Source: Paramacrobiotus metropolitanus
Lineage: Eukaryota; Tardigrada; Eutardigrada; Parachela; Macrobiotidae
Direction: 5' to 3'
Assembly: GCF_019649055.1 (NCBI RefSeq)
Contig: NW_026570233.1
Location: forward strand, 1,116,001 to 1,180,000
Length of the DNA stretch: 64,000 bases
In this document: positions 10,687-21,849 of the stretch, in pieces
Position numbering within the stretch: position 1 is the first letter of the stretch
How the letters are laid out: every line of letters starts with the position of its first letter
The notes under the pieces: model-generated
Seen by the model: only the letters and a program-made list of their open reading frames with translations
Database searches by the model: none
What the model was told of the DNA's origin: nothing
Made by a program: the position numbers and the translations under genes

Positions 10687-12476
10687 GAAATGTGTGGCTG
10701 CTCAGTGGCTTTGGATAAAAGGCCACACACATTTTATTATGTACGTGGCCATTTGCATCCGGTACATTGAAAAGACCTTTTTTTCGGTAGCACCTCTCCT
10801 CAACATGCCGGTGAGTCATGTGTTTTTTGACAGCCTGCGACAATTCTGGATCGTTTACTGGAAGTGCGGCGGAAATTACTTTGTTGATTTCTTCATCGGT
10901 ACGCGGTTCTTTAGCCATTTTAACGGCAATATGCGCGTGAGGTAACCCTCGCTTTTGGAACTCAATAACGTGAATGCGGTAAATAATCGATCCCCCTCCA
11001 AACGCTCGTTCTAAATCAGCAAATATTTCTTGCAGTCTCGCCTTGAAAAATCTTGCTACAATGTCAGGCCGATCAGAGGCGTCTTGATGAGGTTTTAACT
11101 GAGACGTTATCTCTGGCCATTTCGGATTGCATGTAACTGTTATAAAATACGTCGGTTTTCCAAATTTTGCTACAATGGCAAGAGCGTCTGCAGTGTTTTC
11201 CTGCATATTTCGCTTGGAATGCAGATGACTTGATGGTAAAAACGTGCGCCCCACATCGTCATCATTGCCAATTGAATCACGAAGTTCTTTGCGTTGACAA
11301 ATTTTCTGTTGGGTTAAGCGGTGAAACCCTAATCGACGTTCTTCAATTGCACTGAAGGAATCAACTGAATACTCGTTGAATAACGGACCAAAGTAATGGA
11401 GCGGTTCATGTCTCAAAATCATCTGTCTATAGTATTCAAGCTGTGAAATATTCGCGGTTATTTTCATATTAAGTTCCCATTCCAGTGTTTCAGAAGGATA
11501 CAACAAAACATATTGAAGGGGAAAGTACATGGCATTCGAGGTTTCGATAAAGGTCGGTTCGGCATTTGATTTCTTCCAGCAAACAACTGAGCGCTGTTGC
11601 GCGTCGCTACTCGTATCGTCGCATATAATTGCTGCGATTTCTCGTTTCGCAGTGACGGTTAGTTCCATTCGTATCTGCTGGGAGGGATCTTGAGACATGC
11701 GCTTAAATTTATCCCCGAAATAGTTGTTTTCTTCTAGAACTGAGCGAACGGATGCGACCAAATCTTCGCTAAGCTTTTCTTCCTGGGCAGCAGCTTTGGG
11801 TATGCTGGCATCGCTAACGAACCATCTTAAAGGTCCAGTGCTGTCAGATCCTAAAAGCTCTCGCGTATTATGAGTTTTAATGTAATAAACAAAACAGAAA
11901 CCAGCGATGAGTAGCATGTTTATTTTAACAATACCGTTAAGCATTCGGTGATAAGTGCGTCCATGCAATATCAGATTCGATGGAGCTCTTGTTTGCTTAA
12001 TGAATTCTTCCGTAGTGCCAATGGCAGAATAAGCAAAAAGATTGTTATAGGCTCGACTTCTGTTGCAAAGCTCTGGGTTTTCTTTGTAGAGAGTCCGAAA
12101 AGCGGCTAGAACGTGCGGTAGGTCAATCACCACACCATTCCCAGTTTTTGTCTGCCCGCAACAAAGTGATTTCGCATCTGTATTAAAAAGCAAAGCTCCG
12201 CAGCGGTCGCACGGATGCATGGTCACCTGCGGAAAAAATCGTTAAGACGAGAGCGCTTAAGTAGACATTCTAGAGGAAAGTATGTTTTACTTTTTTTAGC
12301 GGTGGCAATGTACTTCTAACTGAACAGCCTTTGGCTGTCTGTTTCAAACGTTTTACGTTCTGTTTTGGCGATGCTTTTCTCTTTTGGTTTCTTTGAGCAG
12401 CATTGTTGTACGTTTCTTTTTTCTTTGCTTTGGTCTTTCGAGGACGATCAATTGTTTTTCTTTTCTTTTTTGGCAT
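10652..12476 (-). pseudogene. Helitron Rep, N-terminal and HUH part, two exons
   Basis: Exon 12476-12291 encodes a very basic N-terminus starting MPKKKRK. A 64-bp intron (12290-12227, GTAAAA ... CCGCAG, phase 0) joins it to the frame running from 12226 to 10652, giving PLKK followed by VTMHPCDRCGALLF. This restores a Cys-rich N-terminus of the kind expected in Helitron proteins. The long exon carries the Helitron-like N-domain (PLQYVLLYPSETLEWEL) and the HUH Rep core: TYFITVTCNPKWPEI, then GLPHAHIAV, whose two histidines bind the metal for nicking. The frame ends at YRR and continues one base shifted in the next segment, so this copy is broken here. The role is strand nicking and joining during rolling-circle transposition. 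Confidence 0.85.
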
Positions 12477-12572
12477 CTAAGGATTCATAACCATGTATGA
12501 AGTACGCGGTACGGGAAAGAAAGTGTTCTGACCTGATTGTGGTGCAAACCAATCGGTCTGTGTACTTTGATG

Positions 12573-12870
12573 TGTCTTATATTTCGGTCACTTCAAGTAT
12601 ACCGTATACGCTTTCATATTGCGGTCACCGGTTACTTACGTCATTCTCATCTCGCACATAAATAAACATAAATATTTATATCAACATAAATATTTATATG
12701 AATATAAATATGGTATATCAAATTCGTATGAAAATTTTTCGAAGTAAATGCCTCGATAAGTTTTTACCATAAAAGCTAATCATTTCTGATATTTTTGTGC
12801 TTCAAAAAATTTTGGAACTAGGCGACCGAAACAGAAAATCGTATACGTAAGGTGGCCGAAATATGAGGCA
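12573..12870. mobile_element. 298-bp MITE-like inverted-repeat element
   Basis: 30-bp imperfect inverted ends, 24 of 30 positions matching: 12573-12602 contains ATATTTCGG and GTATAC, and 12841-12870 contains their complement. Most mismatches are transitions, suggesting an old element. There is no coding capacity and no clear target duplication. Confidence 0.5.
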
Positions 12871-13256
12871 AATCCAAATATGTCAAAAGTTCACCTTATA
12901 GTTGAAATACTAAATATTCCATTTTACAGCCTTTGATTTAACCATATGTATTGCTGTAACGTCTCACTCCAGGCGGTTGACAGTAGCAGCACAGGGTCTG
13001 AAAGTTCACTTAACTAAAAGGTTATACTATTTATGGCTTGACTGCGAAGCAATATTTCATGGGCACAGTGTTTGTTGCGCTGTGCCACTGCAGGTTTGCA
13101 TTTATTTTATTTTTGAAAAACTGCTAACTGGCTTGTCGCTTTTCAGTATAAATATTAATATTCTAGGACATTTTGTCACATATCGGCTAAATAGTAATAC
13201 GTACCTGCAGATCAACAAACAAAATATGTATTGTTGCAGCATTAGAGTATTAGTGT

Positions 13257-14831
13257 CTATTCATTTTGTTCACCGTTTATTTTGTCCACCGTTCATTTTG
13301 TCCACCATTATTTTGTCCACCATTCATTTTGTCCAGCATTCATTTCGTCCACCATCCACTTACAGCGTGTCTTACAGTTATACGTAGTCTTACAGTCTTT
13401 TACTGCTTTAGTCTGCTTTTACCACACTAAACTGTATTGAACGATTAGGTTCTGTTGATCTGTTCTTCTAAAAATTTTTAAGCTTTGTGATGCTTTCTTA
13501 TGGTTTTCTTAGGTTTCTTATATCTGATGTTCTTTTCTAATGTTTCTTTTGTCGTGTTTCGCACGTGTTTTTGTTTTTTTCTTAGCTTTTTTATGTTTTT
13601 TTTTTGTTTCCTTACTGGTTGTAAGAAGAAGCCAGTTTGATTTAAGACAATAGTGTACAGAGGGTGCGGCAGCCAAATTGAAACAACTTTTCAAAATTTT
13701 TTTTCGCAGTGTACTGCAAACATTTTTTTTCTCAAACTATTTTATCTGAATGCCCGAACAATCAGGTACAGCTTAAAAGCCATTAAGCGAATCTGCTATG
13801 AATCTTTGACGAAGAAGAATTTCAAATGTAGTCTGGCACTGCGGGAGCACGCTACCAGTCCGCAAAAGCCGAAGCGCACTTCGTTCACAAAATAATTTTT
13901 AAAAATTCTCGTTCATTGCAGGATCAAATGAAAATAGGTTAAACGAATTCAGCATTCATTTCTGTGGGGAATGTGCTTGTTGTTACCCGGATCTCACCCA
14001 TCGGTGCATTTTGCTGGTCTTGTTAGCTTGGGCAGTGTCCAGTCCGAGGGGGACCTTCTCGTCTCGCTCTAAGCTGAACTCGAGAAATGTTTTCTGCGGA
14101 CGGAAACTTTGAAATATGGTTTATATGACACTCAGCTTTCATTTTCATCATGGAAGGGACAATTCGCATGGCAGCAAGTCCTGAAATTAAAATTTTCGCC
14201 GCGAACATGAACCCTGCACCTTTGTAAGCTTTTTTTAGCGTTTTTCAGTTTTGTTTTTCGGGATCTGAAATCAGGGGACAGATTTTTTATATGGAGAACC
14301 ATATTTTTTTCTGTTGCTATGGTCAAGAGAAATAATATGAAAACAATCATGATTAGAGAATTTCGTTCGTCTAGCCGAAATTGCCCAGAGAGTTTTTTTT
14401 TCAACTGGTCAAGCCTAAAAATGGATGACATTTTCTGGAACCTGATTATTCGAGCAATGGCGAATAACTTCTCCAGGAAATTAGCATCATTCAAGAGCAA
14501 ATACATTGTAGGAATAAATGGTGGCAAATATTGCCAGATAATTTCAAAAACAAAATTATTGAGAATTTTTGAATGAGCTGTTTCAATTTGGCTGCCGCAC
14601 CCTCTGTAAGTTGCATCTGCAGTTCAGTGTGCGCTGTGGGCCGCAAAAATCGAACTCCTTGACGCGACCTATCAGGTCAAGGAATTCGATTTGCACTGCA
14701 ATACGCTTACAGTGTATAGTGTATACAAAACGAACAGTGGACAAAATGAATGGTGGACAAAATGAATGGTGGGCAAATTAACGGTGGACAAAATGAATGG
14801 TGGACAAAATGAATGGTGGACGAAACAATAG
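13257..14831. mobile_element. Tandem-arm element, copy 1, carrying a nested insertion
   Basis: Both ends consist of inverted runs of a 16-bp unit (CATTTTGTCCACCATT) at 13257-13345 and 14735-14831. The inner sequence matches the copy at 30984-31598 in opposite orientation. Without the nested element (13658-14606 plus one TA) the length is 624 bp, against 615 bp for copy 2. No target duplication was found here. Confidence 0.8.
13658..14606. mobile_element. Tc1/mariner-superfamily-like element nested in the tandem-arm element
   Basis: Perfect 28-bp inverted ends begin CAGAGGGTGCGGCAGCCAAA and are flanked by TA on both sides (13656-13657 and 14607-14608). The other copy of the host element has the uninterrupted site, with a single TA at 31204-31205, so this is a real insertion of 949 bp. 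Short frames inside (for example 13653-13895, ARTIRYSLKAIKR ... SPQKPKRTSFTK) may be transposase remnants but were not identified. The TA duplication and CAG start fit Tc1/mariner. Confidence 0.85.
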
Positions 14832-14953
14832 GAAGTCCTCCGCTGGACAGCGAATCAGGAATACCTAGGATGGTAACTAACCAGGGCAGCGTCACCGGCT
14901 TCCCTGAGAAGAATTTTATTTTTTGCAGGATGGAATAGTACGTAACAATAGGC

Positions 14954-15845
14954 CCGTAGGGTTGTTGATACCAGCCCTTGGACAGCTTGAGTGGTATTGG
15001 TAAATTGGTATACCAGTTTTTACCACTGGTATACCACTTAGTACCACTGGTATTACCAGAAATATCTGGTATTATAATTATGCTGTGGTATTTAACTTTT
15101 TTTCGTAAAAAATAAATCCGCTTAAAGTTTCAAGCGGTAGAAAATGTTACTGAACCTTCGTACCATTGAACAGTTCAAAAAGTAAATGAAAAATCCGTAA
15201 ATTTTGCAAGAAATAATTTCAATTTCTGCCGAATACCCCGATATGGTGAAAACAACACCAGATCCGGACTTAGATTTTCATTGATTCGGATTCCTTACTC
15301 GAACTACATGACTTGTATTAGCAGCTGGATTCGTGACAAAAAGACAACAGTAGTTTCTTCAACCATTTTTTGGAACGAAACAAATGACACTGCAATATAC
15401 AAAAAATTTCATTTTATCAGATACAGATATGCTGGTTAGAAGCAAATGATTGGAATCATAAGGCGGTGAGCGATATTAGCACTAGACGCAGAAAATAAGG
15501 AGATCCTACAGCATATATCTATATCTGTGTTACAGTGTCACTCGTACATAACGTAGTGCAGTGCTCCTACATAACGTAGTAGTAAGTAGTGCAGCACCGT
15601 AACACCGGCAGAGCAGAGCGCAGAAGTGTATTCGCGACTCCCTGAACTGGATTTCCTAGGTCTTACAGTTTTAAAATTTAAAATTAAAGGATTTTCGATA
15701 ATACCATATGCGATTTGGTATATCAAACTTTATTTGGTATATCTGGTATTAAATCTTACCATCCGATGCCGGTCTGATATACCATTGGTAAATGGTATAT
15801 CAGCCGTACCACAATACCATGTACCATTTGGTATCAACAACCCTA
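14954..15845. mobile_element. ~890-bp non-autonomous inverted-repeat element
   Basis: 17-bp perfect inverted ends: TAGGGTTGTTGATACCA at 14957 and TGGTATCAACAACCCTA ending at 15845. The subterminal regions are rich in GGTATACCA-type palindromes. CAATAGG flanks both sides (14946-14952 and 15846-15852), suggesting an 8-bp-type duplication with three extra bases on the left. The end sequence resembles hAT-type ends. No transposase remains. Confidence 0.75.
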
Positions 15846-15853
15846 CAATAGGG

Positions 15854-16615
15854 TATGCCTAAAAAAATAGTTTCATCTGCTATGGTCAGTAGAGCGTGAC
15901 CAAACAAAATTTAAAAGTTTAAGATTTGCTATTTTATAGCCAATAGACTGTAGCGAATGCATTGCTTCAAACTCGTACGCGATTTAATAAGTACATTCAA
16001 CATTGCTAATACATACGATTTGCTAATACATTGATAATGCATAATACATGGTAAGAAGTACATTGCTAATTCATGCGATTTTTTTCATCGAAATCGGTTC
16101 TTGGTCACGCCCACTCAACCATTGCCGGTGATACTATTTTTCTTAAGTGTTCTGTCTGTCTACTCTATCTTCAAGCAAAAAATAAAATTTTTCGGAAAGG
16201 GGAGCCTCTGACCGGCCCCTGGTTAGAATTATACTATTTTACTCGGCTTACTATTTTACTGTAAGGAACCGTCGGCAGGAGAGCATTGACGGCACACGAT
16301 AATAATGGAATTAAAAGAAATCACAGAGGCATTGGCAACTAAATGAGGAACAACAAACAGCAACTGCACACATAAGTTCACACTACATAACTTGTAAGTA
16401 CAGTAAAACGAGAACCGGCTGTGCTCGACCTGAATTTTCATCCCAACTTGCAAGCTGCGCTCCGGTCTGCCAGTACCCAGTTTGGTGCGTTTTTATGGTA
16501 CTGTTATATGTGGTACTGTTGTTGCTAAGCGTAATTCAGGTCATACGCATCTTCGGCAATCAGTACAGTATGTGCTGCAGTTCTAAAACTGAGGCACAAA
16601 CAAATATATATTAAA
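15854..16615. other. No gene recognised
   Basis: AT-rich sequence with scattered short repeats (ACATTGCTAATACAT-like). Nothing identifiable. Confidence 0.5.
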
Positions 16616-16624
16616 AGTGCACTT

Positions 16625-16915
16625 TGTTATTTCGCAATAATTGTTTCCGCCCATTCGCCATTCTTACATACTGATATATGTACAGCCAATAGACGAAATT
16701 CGTTTCTAAATCGTTTCCTAAATTTGTAAGTGAAAAGCAGGAAAAACGAAAACCTTCGAACCAAACTACATGAATTTATACGTTTTTCAAGTTATGGCAT
16801 AAGCAAATTTGTCGAATGGTCTAGGAGGAGATGTTGGCTAAAGAAATGAAAAAAAAACGGCGGTGTAGGAATTGTCTTTACAAGGCAACCCTCGGACTCC
16901 GGCCTCGGTTTGCAA
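16625..16915 (+). repeat. Composite-family box with GC core
   Basis: The order TTTCCGCCCATTCGCCATT, ACAGCCAATAGACGAAATTC, TTCGAACCAAACTACATGAA, CTAGGAGGAGATGTTGGCTA and ACAAGGCAACCCTCGGACTC. The same ~250-bp spacer follows (GGATTGCTTATACACATTGA). Confidence 0.85.
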
Positions 16916-17174
16916 ACGGCGAATTTTAGAAACTCAGAATGGGATTTTGCTTTAAACGACTGAGCGAAACCAAAATCCGGATTGCTTATACACATTGAAT
17001 ATAAAATAGCACTCAAGACTTAGTTGCCAAAGACAGAGCCGCCGAATGAAGGATGAATTGAGAGAGATTGAATTTTGTTTATGGTTTCAATAATATAATT
17101 ATTATAAAAGTACCCAATTTTAAACAGTTTTATTGTAATACAATAAACTACTACTATCTGTTCTTTATATTTTC

Positions 17175-18045
17175 ACCCTTTTGTCTAACCGGCGAAATTC
17201 ATTTATTCACTGTTTAACCGGCGAAAATCCCTCTCTCTTAGCCTGGACGGCGAAAATTCTTCCCTCTTTGTCTGATTGGAAAAAATTTCTATCCCTCTGT
17301 TTAACTGGCGAAATTCCCCTCTTCACGGTCTAACCGGCAAAAATCCCTGTTCCTTTGTCTGGCCGGCGAAAAATCTCCGCTTTGTCTGATCGGCAAAAAA
17401 TTCCTCCCTTTTGTCTAACCAGCAAGAGTCCCTATACTTCTGTCTAAGCGGCGGAATTCCCTTCCTCACTGATTAACCGGCAAAAATCTCTCTCCCTTTG
17501 TCTGGCCGGCGAAAATTCTTCCCTTTTGTCTGATCAGCAAAAATATTTTCTCTGTATCTTACCGGCGAAAGTTCCTTACCTTCTGTCTAAGTCTGAATTT
17601 CCCTTACCCGTTGTTGATCCGACGAAAATCCCTAACCTTCTGTCTAAGCGGCGAAATTCACTTCTTCACCGGCGAAAATTCTTCCCCTTTTGTGTGATCG
17701 GCAAAAATAAAATTTTTTTTATCTTACCAGCAAAAATCCCTAACATTCTGTCTAAGCGGCAAAATTCCCTTCCCCACTGGCTAACCGGCAAAAATCCCTC
17801 TTTCTTTGTCTGGCCGGCGAAAATTCTTCTCCCTTTTTCTGATCGGCAAAAAATTCCTTACACTATGTCCAACCGGCGAAAATATCTAACCTTTTCTCTA
17901 ACCGGCAAAATGTCTAACCGGAGAAAATCCTTCATCCTTTGTCTAACTGGCGAAGGTCCCACCCCCACTGTCTGACCAGCGAAACCCCCCTTTGTCTGTT
18001 CGGCAAAAATTCCTTTCCCTCTGTCTAACTAGCAGAATTTCTTCC
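17175..18045 (+). repeat. Degenerate ~29-bp minisatellite
   Basis: About thirty imperfect units carrying TCTAACCGGCGAAAAT-like sequence run without spacers for ~870 bp. It is the same unit type as at 3405-3915, and follows the same spacer. Confidence 0.85.
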
Positions 18046-18109
18046 CCTATAATAATTGATTTCGGCCATCCCCTGTTACGGTGTTGCTAAGTGCATTTCG
18101 CAATAATAA

Positions 18110-18325
18110 TATTTGTTTCCGCCTATACGGCGTTAATACTTACTGAATACTGACACAGCCAACAGTTGCGAAATCCGTTTTCGAAAAAGTTTCGTAAATT
18201 TAAAAATAAAATTTACGAAAAACGAAAACCTTTGAACCGAACTACATGAATTTACGCGTTTTTTTAAAGTATGGCATATGGGGAAATGGCGAATGGTCTT
18301 AGAGGAGATGTTGGCTACAGAAATG
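18110..18325 (+). repeat. Composite-family box, core absent
   Basis: Landmarks TTTGTTTCCGCC, ACACAGCCAACAG, TTTGAACCGAACTACATGAA and TTAGAGGAGATGTTGGCTA. It closely matches the copy at 3970-4180, and the next box follows at the same relative position, so the two-box module is duplicated between 4 kb and 18 kb. Confidence 0.75.
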
Positions 18326-18514
18326 GAAAAAATCATAAGGAAATATAATCAAGTTCATTAAGCGAAATTAAAATTAAAAAAATGCAAAATTCGTTTTCAA
18401 AATATGAAAGCAAAAGTCAACATGTCGGATTTGCAGTTTGTTACAGTAGATATGAATTCCACCTTTCGCATTTTCCATAATGTGTTGGTAGTACGTTGTG
18501 TTGCCATAGTTATG

Positions 18515-18810
18515 GTTTCCGCAATAATTACTGTTTCCGTCCATTCGCCGTTAGTACTTTTTGATGCAGCCAATAAGCAAAATTCGTTCCGAAAAAGTTT
18601 CATAATTCAAAAAATGAAATTTACGAAAAACGAAAACCTTCGAACCAAACTACATGAATTTACACATTTTTTAAGCTATAGCACAGGGAGGAGTGGCGTA
18701 AGGCCTAGGAGGAGATGTTGGCTAAAGAAACGAAAAGAAACGGCGGAGTAGGAATTGCCTTTATAATAACAAGGCAATCCTCGGCCTCCGGCCTCGGCTT
18801 GCAAAACGTA
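18515..18810 (+). repeat. Composite-family box with GC core
   Basis: TTTCCGTCCATTCGCCGTTA, GCAGCCAATAAGCAAAATTC, TTCGAACCAAACTACATGAA, CCTAGGAGGAGATGTTGGCT and ACAAGGCAATCCTCGGCCTC. A leader with ACATGTCGGATTTGCAGTTT starts near 18420. Confidence 0.85.
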
Positions 18811-19850
18811 GAACCTGTAGGAAGTGTAGAAAAGTGAAAATAAAACGTTCCTAGCGTAGAAATATTAAAAATATTTAGAAAAGGATCAGTCTTTGAGACA
18901 TTTTAATTTGATGAACTATGTTTACCGCAACTGTCGTAATTTCATTTGTTGTAAAAAACAACCGTTATTTAATTTGCCTAGAACGATTTTTGTTTGATTA
19001 GGTTTTATTTTTACTATCACCGAAATACAGAATCAAAAAACAACCACAGTACATCGGCGCAAAAATATGCTTTAGTAAAGCACTTTTAAAGTTTGCAGAG
19101 AGAGGATTAAAACCTTTTTCCTACCGTGTTTTCTACATAATTTAAAATTTGTAAAATATTCATATGATAAAAAAAGCGAAAACATAACTATGTTTGATTT
19201 TCAAAACTTGTTTCTTTACTTCGGTCTTTGGCTGAGCGCTATTGCATGCTAGCCGAAAAAGAGCTTCCGCGGAAATTAAAAGATTATAATTTAAAAAGGG
19301 CATAACATCTGCCAGACTGGGCGAAAGCGAGAGATTTGCCAGAAAAATGCTATATATTATTTTAAGTGTGACGTTGGTTTTTAACCAACTCTCAATGAAG
19401 ATGAAAATGTTTCATTTTAATCTATAAATCTAGGAGCTAATATAATTATTTAGATAATTGCTTGTCTTATTATAAATTTAAAAATTGCATATCTATTTTC
19501 TACCCTTTTTTAAAGTTTATTTCATTTTAATCTGTAATTTAAACCGTTTAATTTTTCTGGCGGAAATTCCGTTGAGACGCTTTTCCGCATCAACGAATTG
19601 CCGTACATCGTTTTTTATAAATCTGGATATTAACATAAATAATAAAATTCTTATTTATGTTAATATCAATATTTTTATTTCGGTTTCTGTAATTTTTTTG
19701 TTAAATTTGTTTCAATAAAAGAATAAATTCAAAAATAAAATGAAAAATAAGAAACTGAAGACAAAAATAAAACAAAATAAAAATATAAAATTAAAAAGAA
19801 AAAGGTGCTGCATTTAAGCAAATAAGCTTTCGTGGTGACCATTGAGCCAT
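18811..19850. other. No gene; partial composite-family leader sequence
   Basis: AT-rich. GGCGGAAATTCCGTTGAGAC near 19560 matches a leader segment also present near 20680, 22860, 24700 and 25840. No coding region was recognised. Confidence 0.5.
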
Positions 19851-19856
19851 GACCTT

Positions 19857-20280
19857 TGTTTGACCGGCGAAAGTAGATTTCCGTTTTTCTGGCCGGCGGA
19901 ATTTATTTCTCGTTTTTCTAACTAGCAAAAACCCTTCCCCGTTTTTTAAATGCGAAAAATCTCTACGTCCTGTCTAACCAGCGAAAATTTCTTCCCCTCT
20001 GACCAACATGCGAAACTCTCTAATACTCTTTCTGACCGGTGAAATTCCCTATCCCTCTGTTTAACCGGCAAAATTCCCTTCTCCACTTTTTCTGAGCGGT
20101 AAAAATTTCCGATTTTTGTCTAACCGGCCAAAATCCCTCACCACCTGTCTAACTGGCGAAATTTCTCTTTTCCACTGTTTGACTGGCGAAAATGACTTTT
20201 GTATGACCGGCGAAGATGCCTCCAGCTTGGTCTGGCCGGCGAAAAATCCTTCCCCATTTGTGACCGGCAAAAATTCCTGC
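19857..20280 (+). repeat. Degenerate ~29-bp minisatellite
   Basis: Imperfect units with GACCGGCGAAA or TAACCGGCAAAA cores, more diverged than the other arrays. Confidence 0.8.
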
Positions 20281-20924
20281 TAATGCTTAGGCAACGTTAA
20301 TGGTAGTCTTGGAAAGGTTTCCGAAAATTATTAAATATTAAGCCAATAATAATAATAACAATAATGTACTGTTATTAATCAGTCTGTACTACGTCACGCC
20401 TCTTCGTATTTTTGTATTTCCACTATTTCGCTTTTCGCTATTTGTGTATTTCCAGTATTTTCGCAATGGTCACTGGTGCTGCAAATAAGCCTTCGTCAAG
20501 AGAATAAAATTTGTCTGAAGCCTTGAAGAGTGTACGTCACACTATTCCAGTTCCACGATCCCAATACCAATTCCCAGTGGTATTGGCGCTCGCGCTCGTG
20601 CAATGATGTGGTTCGCAACAACCGCTAGTTTTAATCTATTTTTTAGCTATAATTTAAACCAAATAATGTTTCTAGGCGGAAATTCCGTAAAAACATTTTT
20701 GCGTATTTCCGAATTGTCGTACGTACTTCGTTTTTTAAAAAATAATCTTCTGATGCTGTCTTTTTGTAAATGCTGTTCGCTGCGAACTGGCTAATGCAAA
20801 GATACTAATGTAAACGGATTCGCAAGACTGTTTCCACCCATATTTTTTTCTGTAACAGCACTTTACAAAAATGTGTTATTATGTATTACATATTGTGTGT
20901 TGCCATGGTGATTCTTTTCGCAAT

Positions 20925-21200
20925 AATAACTGATTCCGCCTATTCACCGTTAGTATTTTTTGATACAGCCAATAGGCGAAATTCGATTCGAAAAGGTTTC
21001 GTAATTTCGGGAGTGAAAAGTGCTCCAAATAAAAACCTTAATGGCACCCTACGCGAATTTAGGCGTTTTTTAAGCTATCGTGGAGGGAGAAACTTCGAAG
21101 GGTGTAGGAGGAGATGTCGGGTAAAAAAGGCGAAAAAAAAGGCGGATTAGGAATTGTACATACAAGGCAACCCTCGGCCTCCGGCCTCGGTTTGCAAACG
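20925..21200 (+). repeat. Composite-family box with GC core
   Basis: GATTCCGCCTATTCACCGTT, ACAGCCAATAGGCGAAATTC, GAATTTAGGCGTTTTTTAAG, GGTGTAGGAGGAGATGTCGG and ACAAGGCAACCCTCGGCCTC, followed by the spacer (GGATTGCTTATACACAATGA) and the array at 21460. Confidence 0.85.
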
Positions 21201-21459
21201 TCGAATTTTAAAAATTCAGAATGGGATTTTGCTTTAAACCACTCAGCAAAACAAAAATCTGGATTGCTTATACACAATGAGTATAATAGCACTCAAGTCT
21301 TAGTTGCCAAAAAAAAGATCCTCCGAATGAAAGATGAATTGAGAGGGATTGAATTTTGTTTGTGGTTTTAATAATATGATTATAATAGAAGTACTGAATT
21401 TTGAAAAATTTTATTGTAATACAACGAACTACTACTATCTATACTATATATTTTTACCG

Positions 21460-21800
21460 CTTTGTCTAACCGGCGAAATTCCCTTCTTCACTGTTTAACC
21501 GGAAAAAATCCCTCTCCCTTTGCCTGGCCGGCGAAAATTCTTCGTCTTTTTTCTGATCGGCGAAAATTCCTTCCACTCTGTTCAACCGGCGAAAATCCCT
21601 AACCTTCTGCCTAGCCTACAAAATTCTTTCCCTTTTGTCTGATCGGCAAAATTTTTTTCTCTCTATCCTACTGGCAAAAATCCCTAACTTTCTGTCAAAG
21701 CGGCGAAATTTTTTTCCCCTATGTCTAACTGGCAAAAATCCTCATCCTTTATCTAACTGGCAAAAGTCACACTTCCACTGTCTAACCACCGAACCCCAGC
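21460..21800 (+). repeat. Degenerate ~29-bp minisatellite
   Basis: About a dozen imperfect TCTAACCGGCGAAATTCCCT-like units, in the same position relative to the box as at 3.4 and 17.2 kb. Confidence 0.85.
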
Positions 21801-21849
21801 TAATATCTAAAATATTTAGAAACAAAAATCAATCTTTAAAACATCCATA

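Larger units (their letters stand above)
8044..12476 (-). mobile_element. Helitron (rolling-circle transposon), decayed copy with Rep/helicase
   Basis: Read on the minus strand, the block encodes in order: a Lys-rich N-terminus with a PKKKRK nuclear signal (12476-12291); a CxxC zinc-binding start (HPCDRCGALLF); the Helitron N-domain; an HUH nickase motif (GLPHAHIAV, about 10930-10945); the tyrosine motif YLYKYFYKG (about 10520-10548); and a PIF1-like helicase with Walker A (AAGTGKTFLVK, split by an intron), LIWDEFAM, GDFR, and a C-terminal ARTFNRAQGATL ... LYVGLSRV. At least five disruptions are visible: a frameshift near 10660, one at an A-run near 9760, a TAG at 9597-9599, a TAA near 9088 and a break near 8600. 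The termini (5' TC, 3' CTRR) were not located. It is probably immobile. Confidence 0.9.

Noticed and set aside
13653-13895. Complete transposase gene in the nested mariner-like element
   Set aside because: Frames are short and no DDE/D motif could be identified; at most remnants.
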